Of a stretch of 64,000 nt of DNA, positions 57,299 to 64,000 are shown in pieces. The notes beneath the pieces were generated by a model that saw only the letters and a program-made list of their open reading frames with translations, ran no database searches and was not told the DNA's origin. Within the stretch, counting starts at the first letter, position 1. The number at the start of each line of letters is the position of its first letter. The stretch comes from Symbiodinium natans. Taxonomy: Eukaryota; Sar; Dinophyceae; Suessiales; Symbiodiniaceae. Where the stretch lies: the NCBI GenBank assembly GCA_905221605.1, contig CAJNDS010002345.1, forward strand, positions 1-64,000, given 5' to 3'. The translations under genes and the position numbers were made by a program.

Positions 57299-58200
57299 GG
57301 TTTTGGGTTTTTTGGTTTAGGGTCCGTTTAGGGTTCGTAGGCTTTAGGATTTAAAGGTCTAGGGCTCAGGGTTCTTGAGTTGACGGTGGGGGGGGGGGGT
57401 GGTCAAAGTGGAACCCGGGCAGAAGAACAACAACAGCTCGGTTGAGGGTTTAGGGTTGAGGGTTTCGGGTTTAGGCCGCATGCGCCCAATTTTTCCGCAC
57501 GAGTGAAACTGCACATGGCGCTCCGCTTGGCTTGGCGACCTGGGGACCGTCGTTTTTTTTTTTTTTTTTTTTTGGGGGGGGGGGGGGGGGTAGGGTTTAG
57601 GGTAGGGTTCATTTTCTTTTTTTGAGGGGGGGGGAGGGGAGGGAAATGTTTTTTTTGCAGTTGTGGAGGGGTCGCCTTGAACCCTGTTTCGGGTTTAGGG
57701 CTCAGGGAGTTCAGGGGTGCAGGATACAAACCTGGACAATGAAAAGGGGCTGTAGGGCCTCGGGTTTAAGCTCTCAGGCTCTGAAAGTCCAGAATCCACT
57801 CTTGAAGCCCCTGATTCGGCAGATGGTTCTGAGAAGATTCAGAGGCACGACCTGGAAAATTCTCAGAGGTAGGATTTCGGGTTTCGGGTAGAAAGGGGCT
57901 CAACGTGCTCGGAACCCTACATTCCCTAAACCCCGTCGGGAATGCGATTTGAGCCGTGTTGTCGGCTGAGGTTCCGAGTGGGAGCGGGCTTGCTCAGCAC
58001 ACTTAAAATCTCACCAGGTCACTAGGCCTTTACCCGTTCGTACAAGCCCACTTTTCCTGCAGCTGGAGACGGATGGAACAGCATATAGGCGGGAACGCTT
58101 CCGAAAGCCCTGCTTTTTTCACAAACATCTCATTTGTTTCTCCCGACGCGTACGCATTTACTGATCCAGCAGAAGTGCCATCACGCACAGGGAACGGGAG
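57299..58200. other. Region between two convergent genes
   Basis: Holds telomere-like fragments, a T20/G17 homopolymer pair at 57553-57590 and a second T-run/G-run patch at 57610-57660. From 57900 to 58207 there is no repeat; this would be the 3' untranslated and downstream region of the glutaredoxin gene. The 108- and 89-codon frames across the homopolymers are not supported. Confidence 0.6.
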
Positions 58201-58207
58201 CCCCACG

Positions 58208-59483
58208 TCACATCGCCATTCTAGTCAGCAAAGGTATGTCGGTCTTCCTGCTCATGCTCTCCAAATAAGCCTCAGCTTTCGCGCCAAGTTGGGCGCCCTT
58301 AACCAATGTGACGTAGCGCAAGCGGCAGAAGAGGACGACGTCGTCGAAACCAAGACCGGGTGCGGACACAGCCTCTTCACTGTGGAGGAGCTTCTCGAAA
58401 ATCGGAAGCACTTCTTCGTTCAGGTGGCCGAGGCGCGACTCATCGCTCAAGTGATGCTCGTAGAGAGCACGCTTCTGCGCCGGATCGTAACGGTTCCACA
58501 CATCTTGGCTCACCCTGATGTTGGTTGCCGGATCCTCCAAGGGATGCCTCTCCACAAAGTAGTCTCTTGCGCTCCTCAAGGCCAGGTCGGGCAGGGGCGC
58601 GTGCATGAAGCGCGTGTGCACCAAGTTTCGAATGGTGGGCCAGTGCTTGGCATCGAACTCAGCCAAGTCAGGGCGCCCAGTTGCCGGCAGGAGCCGTGGG
58701 GGGCCCCACCTTACTGTTGGTTAGTAACGGTTAGTAGGGACTGAGGGAATGAGGTAGCCCTATAGAATCCCTGTAAAGGGTATATCATAATGGGGACACA
58801 GGGTACCTCATTCCCTCGTTCCCTACAACCAACCGTAAGCACCTGGCATCCGCGTCCAGCTTCTGGACGATCTCCATGGATTCAGCCATGGGCTTCTCGC
58901 CTGGAAGATGGAGGATGGGTGCCAGCTTCTTACCTGGGATGGCCCTAAAACCCTCTGAAAACATATTCCGGAAATAGGATCCTCTGAAAACCCAATGAGG
59001 GAAAGATTTAAAATGGCCCTGAAGGGCCTACCTGGTAGCAGCCTAAATGATTAGAATACTGTTTAGGCGGGTTCTTATAGTACATCTATACCATACGGGG
59101 GAATACCCATGAGCAACTCTTCCTAGATGCCAATGAGCCCTTGAGGGGTCTCGGCGTCATCGTAAGACATGAAGATGAGCCGGTGCGGGATCTCCTTCAG
59201 CCCAAAGATCATGCGGGCCCTCGTGCAAAACGGGCACAGATCCTGAGCTGGCATTTTGAACCCTTTGAAAGATATCTATGTAGAGGGTTTTAGGGTTTAG
59301 GGTTTAGGGTCCTTATAAACCCAAATAACAAAAAAACAACATCCCAAAAGCCGACCCAGGATCGTATACATACAAGTCTGGCTTTGAAACTGGAGCTCCC
59401 AGGTACCCCGGTGTGGAGCTCCAGCCGCGAAGCAACGGCGCCAGCAACCGCCGGCGCCCAGGGGAGGGGATCGCCATCTTCAT
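58208..59483 (-). CDS. Glutaredoxin-2 (GrxB-type) with N-terminal presequence, 274 aa
   Basis: Complement join of 58208-58709, 58843-58933, 59131-59242 and 59364-59483; 825 bp, all phases agree, ATG to TGA. Residues ~1-33 are Arg-rich and without acids (SPGRRRLLAPLLRGWSS), like a mitochondrial or plastid targeting peptide. The thioredoxin-fold part reads PDLYVYD|LCPFCTRARMIFGL with the CPFC active site at residues 43-46, then DDAETP, KLAPIL (cis-Pro) and MAESMEIVQKLDAD (glutathione-binding Glu-Ser). The C-terminal helical domain ends PLLTRMAM, as bacterial Grx2 ends LLSSMAI. It should reduce glutathione-mixed disulfides. Longer than the 215-residue bacterial protein mainly by the presequence. 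Introns start GA, GC and GT. The 223-codon plus-strand frame is its shadow. Confidence 0.92.
58710..58842 (-). mobile_element. Introner element forming glutaredoxin intron 3 (GT-AG)
   Basis: 133 bp. Both joints carry AGGTG (GCCAG|GTG and GTAAG|GTG). The body has long terminal inverted repeats: on the coding strand GGTTGGTTGTAGGGAACGAG and GGAATGAGGTA at one end, and TACCTCATTCCC then TCAGTCCCTACTAACC at the other. Almost nothing but the element and splice signals is present. A shorter relative lies at 54551-54600 inside an ankyrin intron. Confidence 0.9.
59243..59363 (-). other. Glutaredoxin intron 1 (GA-AG) with CCCTAAA units
   Basis: Donor TAC|GATCC and acceptor CTCAG|GATCT repeat GATC at both joints. 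The coding strand has three CCCTAAA-like units (59287-59309). Splicing joins the strand LYVYD to LCPFC exactly where other Grx2 proteins are continuous, which supports this non-canonical GA donor. Confidence 0.88.
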
Positions 59484-59675
59484 GAATGGGGCTTGGGGTT
59501 TAGGGTTTAGGGTTTAGGGTTCAGGGAGGGGTTCAGGGCTTCTAGTGGGGTTTGGGGCTTGTGGGGGTTTAGGGCTTGTAGGGGTTTAGGGGCTTAGGGC
59601 TTATAGGGTCTTAAGGCTCTGAGTCTGATGTAAGGCACAGACCAATGCCACCTGAATCAGCACACTTAGACAAGA

Positions 59676-60044
59676 TCACGACTTTGATCGGATCGCCTCT
59701 TCTGAAACAGAACCGACACGGCGGCATGGATCAGGAACAGCAATATAGTTAGTTGGTGGTGCTCCCTCGCACGTACATTCGTTCTTTGCAGTGCTGATGA
59801 TTTCAAAGATTACGCACACAGCATGTTCCGCGGCATTGCATGACATTGTAGCCTTCACCGAGTACAAGTGCCGTTGCTGATTCGAAGTCTTAGCAGCATT
59901 GTACGTAGCTCCAGCTGCATTGGCTGGCCCGATTTTGTCTCCTCCTTCTCCCCACATCATTCGCGTAGCACGTCTGTAAACATGACAACAAGCTGAACAG
60001 AAAGTACATACTTCTTCCCATGGCCGCCTGAGGTTCACCCTCAT
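59676..60044 (-). CDS. Hypothetical Cys-containing protein, 122 aa
   Basis: ATG-started uninterrupted frame in a 400-bp segment free of telomere-like repeats, with base composition more even than its neighbours. The second half (SVKATMSCNAAEHAVCVIFE, then ECTCEGAPP) resembles a small secreted Cys-rich protein. A second frame at its 5' end encodes a signal-peptide-like start (MGRSMYFLFSLLSCLQTC), so a frameshift or an intron could link the two frames. No family recognised. It lies 192 bp upstream of the glutaredoxin start, same strand. Confidence 0.33.
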   Translation of the reverse strand: MRVNLRRPWEEVCTFCSACCHVYRRATRMMWGEGGDKIGPANAAGATYNAAKTSNQQRHLYSVKATMSCNAAEHAVCVIFEIISTAKNECTCEGAPPTNYIAVPDPCRRVGSVSEEAIRSKS

Positions 60045-60079
60045 CTCCCACGAACCGATCGAAACTAAACCGCACCGCC

Positions 60080-61015
60080 TGGCCGCTGGAAGGGTTTAGG
60101 CTTTAGGGTGTTAAGTCTCAAGTGGCCGCAGGGTTTCAGGGCATCCCGAAACCCTAAACCCTAGACCCTAAACCCCATAGACCCTAACCCTAAACCCTAA
60201 GCCCCTAACACCCTAAACCCTAAACCCTAAACCGTAAACCCTAAACCCTAAACCCCAAGCCCCCAAACCCCATATGCAATGTCCCTGAGAACCCTAAATA
60301 CCCCACGCGCAATGTCGGAGCAAGCCCTCGCCAAGATCTCCAGGGATCCGGCCCCATCAGCGTCCTCCTTCTGAAGGAAAAAGGGCGGGTCGGCCAAGGC
60401 CCAAACTGCCGGACACAAGGCGGTGTTGGGCTTGCAGGGACTTGCAGGCTTTAGGGTGTGGGGTTTAGGGTTTAGGGTTTAGGGTTTAGGGTTTAGGGTT
60501 TAGGGTTTAGGGTTTAGGGTTGGTTTAGGGCTAGGGTTCAGAGTTGAAGGCTCAGAGGTCTAGACGGCAACCCTCGACCTAGAGGGCGGGCCCCTGGTAG
60601 GAGTTTCCTGTGCTCTTGGATGGTCTGAGGGAGCGCTGTTCAAGACCCTAGAACCTAGCTGAACCGAAACCTTCAACCCCAGCCCTAAACCCTAAACCCT
60701 AAACCCTAAACCCTAAACCCTAAACCCTAAACCCTAAACCCAAACTCCCATGAACCCTTCAGCCCGCAGGCTCCTTGAGCCCTGAAACCCTTAAGCCCTC
60801 GAGCCCCCTCAATCCCAAATCCTCAAGCCATTCCGGCTTAGGGTTTAGGGTTTAGGGTTTAGGGCTTAGGGTTTAGGGTTTCTGGAAGCCCTCAAAACCA
60901 AGAACAACTCCAGCCCCAAACGGAAGCCGCACCTACACTGCAACCCTAAAGCCCGCACTTTAACCCTAAAGCCCGAAACCCGTGCCAAGCTGTGTGTGTT
61001 GCCACCAATGGGCCA
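60080..61015. other. Islands and telomere-like arrays
   Basis: CCCTAAA arrays at 60150-60250 and 60685-60738; TTTAGGG arrays at 60462-60522 and 60836-60880. The island 60295-60415 has a strongly protein-like minus frame (FLQKEDADGAGSLEILARAC) that could be a further exon of the candidate gene upstream, but its splice sites are not clear. Confidence 0.5.
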
Positions 61016-61020
61016 CCAAC

Positions 61021-62754
61021 CCTGTATCAATTCTTTTTGGGGTTTCTGGGCGTTCGCGTACCAGGCCTTGGGTTTTAGGGTTCAGGGCCTACTGGGCCCT
61101 GGGTCGTAGGGTTCCAGACGCAGTGCAGCCGAAACTTATGATCTAGGGCTGCTAGCATAGAGGGGCTCAGCAGAAGGAGTGTTCTGAAGAAACAGAAAGT
61201 GTTGTATGATCCAGATGTATAGATGTCACATCATCAGTTTTGACTACATGGGTGGGTGGGTACTTCTTTGACTAGTGAGAGAGCCAAAACATGAGAGGCT
61301 CAACCCTAAAGCCCTTAAACCCTAAAACCCTAAACCCTAAAACCCTAAAACCCTAAAACCCTAAAACCCTAAAACCCTAAACCCCAAAACCCCAAAACCC
61401 TAAACCCTAAACCCTAAACCCTAAGCCCTAAGCCCTAAACCCTAAGCCCTAAACCCTAAACCCTAAACCCTGCCTTACCGTTCCGCCAGCTTCTCGTAAA
61501 CGCAGCTGCCATCCTCCGTGGCCTCAAGCTTGCCTCCGGGACGGAGAAGGCCAAGCCCTTAGCCTCAAACCTACAGGGTTTAGGGTTTAGGGTTTAGGGT
61601 TTAGGGTTTAGGGTTTGGGGTTTATAGGGCTTAGGGGGCACCCGAAGCCTGTCCAAAAAGATATCTAACACTAGCACACAAAATCCCAAACGCCAATCCC
61701 CAAACCCCACCCCAAACCCAGAATCCTAAACCCTCCCAGATCCCAAAGCTGCAAACCCTGAACCTCATAACCCCACACGTTAGATCCCTAAACCCTAACC
61801 CCAATAAAAGTAACCGCTAAACTCTAAACCCTAAACCCTAAACCCTAAACCCTAAACCCTAAACCCTAAACCCTAAACCCTAAACCCTAAACCCTAAACC
61901 CTAAACCCCTAAACCCTAAACCCTAAACCCTAAACCCTAAACCAAGACCATGCCAGAGCTGCTGAAAGTGATGTTCGTGACCAGCGCAAAGCCCTGCCCG
62001 TCGCATCGTTCCTCTGAGGGCGGGAAGCTTTTGCTTGCGAAACGGTTTAGGGTTTAGGGTTTAGGGTTTAGGGTTTAGGGTTTAGGGTTTAGGCCTCAAC
62101 TTCTATGAGTGCGAAGGTGACACAGGGACTGTGGAATTCGGGTCTCACCCCCAACTTGCGTAACCCTAAACCTCGGCCCCCTGCGACCCCTAATTTAACC
62201 CTAAACCCTGAACCCTGGAAACTAAACCCTAAACCCTAAACCCTGAACCCTCATACCTGAACCCTAAACCCTAAACCCTAAACCCTGAACCCTAAACCCT
62301 AAACCCTAAACCCTAAACCCTACAGAGGGGCTTGTTCATAGCAGCGCCGGGAGGCGTCGAAGATCCCGACGCAGCCGGCGCCATGCTTCAAACACCACTT
62401 CCGGGCCTGCGCAGTAGGGTTTAGGGTTTAGGGTTTAGGGTTTAGGGTTGAGGGTTTAGGGTTTAGGGTTTAGGGTTTAGGGCGAACACATCCCAGAACT
62501 CTACAACCCAGAAGAGTGAAGGGTGCAGGGCTCAAGGATGTAAGAGCTCCTCGATTTCATCGCAAAGTTCGCAAACCCTGGGCTCTAAACCCTAAACCCG
62601 GAACCCGAAGTTCTAAGCCCTAAACCCTAAACCCTAAACCCTAAACCCCAAACCCTAAACCCTACACCCCAAACCCCTCACTTCACAGCGCGCGCGCCTC
62701 CTCCCAGGTGCCTACGGGCTCCCCCTCGCGGGGCTTGATGTGCTTCTCCACAGG
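61021..62754 (-). CDS. Candidate five-exon gene, unknown protein (internal part)
   Basis: Proposed minus-strand exons 62698-62754, 62356-62406, 61954-61993, 61487-61557 and 61021-61066 join in phase. Four acceptors read AG|G; the first reads CCAG|C and is doubtful. Donors are GC in all but the last (GT). The peptides are EKHIKPREGEPVGTWEEA, RKWCLKHGAGCVGIFD, GFALVTNITFSSSG, LLRPGGKLEATEDGSCVYEK and AWYANAQKPQKELIQ. Introns hold arrays at 61820-61945, 62040-62093 and 62210-62325. GCVGIFDAS looks a little like the strand before the NTT motif of 6-phosphofructo-2-kinases, but the rest does not fit, so no function is given. Both ends are missing. Confidence 0.35.
61310..61472. repeat. CCCTAAAA / CCCTAAA / CCCTAAG array
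   Basis: Begins as CCCTAAAA units, passes through CCCCAAAA, and ends as CCCTAAA and CCCTAAG units. It lies in the proposed intron between 61487 and 61066. Confidence 0.95.
61820..61945. repeat. Long CCCTAAA array
   Basis: About 17 units, nearly all perfect, in the proposed intron between exons 61954-61993 and 61487-61557. Confidence 0.96.
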
Positions 62755-62769
62755 CTGGCATGGGATGCT

Positions 62770-64000
62770 GAGGGTTTAGGGTTTAGGGTTTAGGGTTTAG
62801 GGTTTAGGTCTTAGGGTTGAGGGTTCAGGGTTTAGGGTTCCGTAATCAGCTCCTCTGCAACTGAGGAACTTCAAGAAAACGCCATTAGCAATGATTCCGG
62901 TTTAGGGTTCAGGGTTCAAGGTTTAGGGTCTTAGGTTCTGAGTTCAGGGGTTGCAATGTAGGGTTGGTTTAGGGCTTGCGGTAGAGTTCAGCTGCGGCCT
63001 GAGGAAACAAACCTCCTAAACGCTTCTTCATACCTAAACTCTAAACCCTAAACCCTAAACCCCAAAGAACCCACGCACCTCCTGCTTAAACCAACTCCTG
63101 AGATTCCAGCCACGACTTTGCCCGCATGCTTGGTGTACTCGTCCTGCAGCTTGGTTGGTGGTTAAGGGCTTCAGGGTTCAGGGTTACCCTAAACTCTGAA
63201 CCCTTCGGCCCCAGCCTGTTTAGGGGGGCTTCTAAACTCCAAACCCTCTCGCGAGGGGCGCCTTGAAACCGTTGCAGGCGGTCGGACGCTCTGAGACGAC
63301 TTCGTTTGTGACCTGCTCTGAGCCGGGCTTTATATATATATATATGTATATGTATAAGCTATAGGCTATAGAATTGGATGTGTTAATCTGATGTGGTATA
63401 AAACAAGAGAAAATAAAACACGTGAATATGTACGCGTGTATGGCATATGGTACTTTACATTCAAACTTTCGGTCCCACGTTTCCTGTTCTTGGCCCCTCT
63501 AGAGATTCTCCGGCGCGCCCTGCGGGCTTCAGTTAGAGCCCTGTTAGCCTCCCCCTGCCTTTGTCGAAGGCTCCGGTGCCTGTTTCCTGGCGCTGCTCCT
63601 TAAACCCTAAACCCTGAAACCCCGAAAACCCTGAGTTCTAAACCCTCGACCTTCGCACATCTGAAGCCGACATCGCTGCAATTGCCATCGCCAACTCCAC
63701 CCCTGCAACGCAGCCGACATCTCAAACCCACTGGCCTAAACCCCAAATTGAGTTGCGCTTTAAACCTTTGAAAATTATGTATAAATAGGTTCCCTTATAA
63801 GAAAGAAAGGAAATTATGAATTATCCCAAGCAAAAGCCAGTAAACCTCCATAGCCTTAAACCTTAAACCCCTAGGTGGCGCCTCGTCACAGCACACACCC
63901 TCCCCAACAGGATGCTGCTCCCTGGCGACACTTCTGAGGTGGAGAGAGTTTACGGTTTGGAGGGCTGAGGCTTCTAGGATGTAGGGATAACCGAGCCCCT
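62770..64000. other. Islands and arrays to the window end
   Basis: TTTAGGG array at 62770-62815, AT microsatellite at 63329-63350, and a 70-codon plus frame at 63391-63603 that starts in AT-rich sequence and ends Arg/Leu-rich, not recognisable. Minus-strand islands 63070-63155 (KLQDEYTKHAGKVVAG) and 63240-63335 (EQVTNEVVSERPTAC) are protein-like and may be further upstream exons of the chain at 61021-62754. Confidence 0.45.

Larger units (their letters stand above)
1..64000. repeat. Window-wide mosaic of interstitial telomere-like arrays
   Basis: TTTAGGG or CCCTAAA units, usually 3 to 18 per array, occur every few hundred bases across the whole window in both orientations, separated by unique islands of about 60-250 bp. 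Variants such as TTTTAGGG, TTTAGGCGG, CCCTCAAA, CCCTGAAA and CCCCAAA are common. TTTAGGG is the telomere unit of plants and of several alveolates. The short arrays and alternating orientation show interstitial repeats rather than a chromosome end. In the two genes solved below these arrays lie in introns, not exons. Confidence 0.97.

Noticed and set aside
58073-58744. 223-codon plus-strand frame
   Set aside because: It is antisense to the glutaredoxin C-terminal exon and runs into the introner; the minus strand has clear family motifs.
62340-62410. 6-phosphofructo-2-kinase fragment (CVGIFDAS)
   Set aside because: Only a few residues match; the downstream exons lack the expected NTT, SPDY and phosphatase motifs.
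1-64000. A true chromosome end
   Set aside because: Arrays are short, variant-rich and alternate in orientation, with genes on both sides; this is interstitial.
1-64000. tRNA, rRNA, spliced-leader RNA and CRISPR features
   Set aside because: No cloverleaf, rRNA core, spliced-leader sequence or spaced direct-repeat array was seen by eye. The direct repeats present are contiguous, without unique spacers of constant length.

Overview
The window looks like nuclear DNA of a dinoflagellate, most like the Symbiodiniaceae/Suessiales. Three things point there. Two multi-exon genes can be spliced by eye, and of their 13 introns 6 start GC, 4 start GA and 3 start GT; all end in AG and nearly all run into a G. 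The LINE carries motifs I associate with dinoflagellate retroelements. The ankyrin protein has the ubiquitin-like N-terminus common in that group. The species is not determinable from the sequence, and I found no rRNA, tRNA, spliced-leader RNA or CRISPR array.

The whole 64 kb is a mosaic: unique islands of about 60-250 bp alternate with short arrays of the plant-type telomere unit TTTAGGG/CCCTAAA and its variants, in both orientations. This is interstitial repeat, not a chromosome end. In the two solved genes the islands are exons and the arrays lie inside introns, so many unexplained islands may be exons too. I list several further candidate exon chains with low to moderate confidence; an open frame alone is weak evidence here because stop codons are rare in this sequence.

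Layout: 1-7.8 kb islands, a GCGGACRC minisatellite and a candidate membrane-protein gene on the minus strand (6.4-7.4 kb). 7.8-8.4 and 21.4-21.9 kb hold an inverted pair of a dispersed element. 19-28.6 kb hold variant telomere-like arrays, a candidate coiled-coil gene (24.5-26.5 kb), a ~156-bp satellite and a 21-bp palindromic array. 36.5-41.5 kb is a decayed but nearly full-length LINE (endonuclease, reverse transcriptase, RNase H). 44.9-46.5 kb hold two GACTTTTC arrays. 50.8-55.9 kb (minus) is an 11-exon ubiquitin-like/ankyrin gene of 816 residues. 56.6-57.3 kb (plus) is a candidate four-exon gene end. 58.2-59.5 kb (minus) is a four-exon glutaredoxin-2 gene with an N-terminal presequence. 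61.0-62.8 kb (minus) is a candidate five-exon chain.

The most interesting signal is the intron biology. Introns of the solved genes contain small inverted-repeat elements (introner-like), short exon/intron direct repeats at many splice sites, and telomere-like arrays. Members of the same element families also occur elsewhere in the window, outside any gene I could solve.
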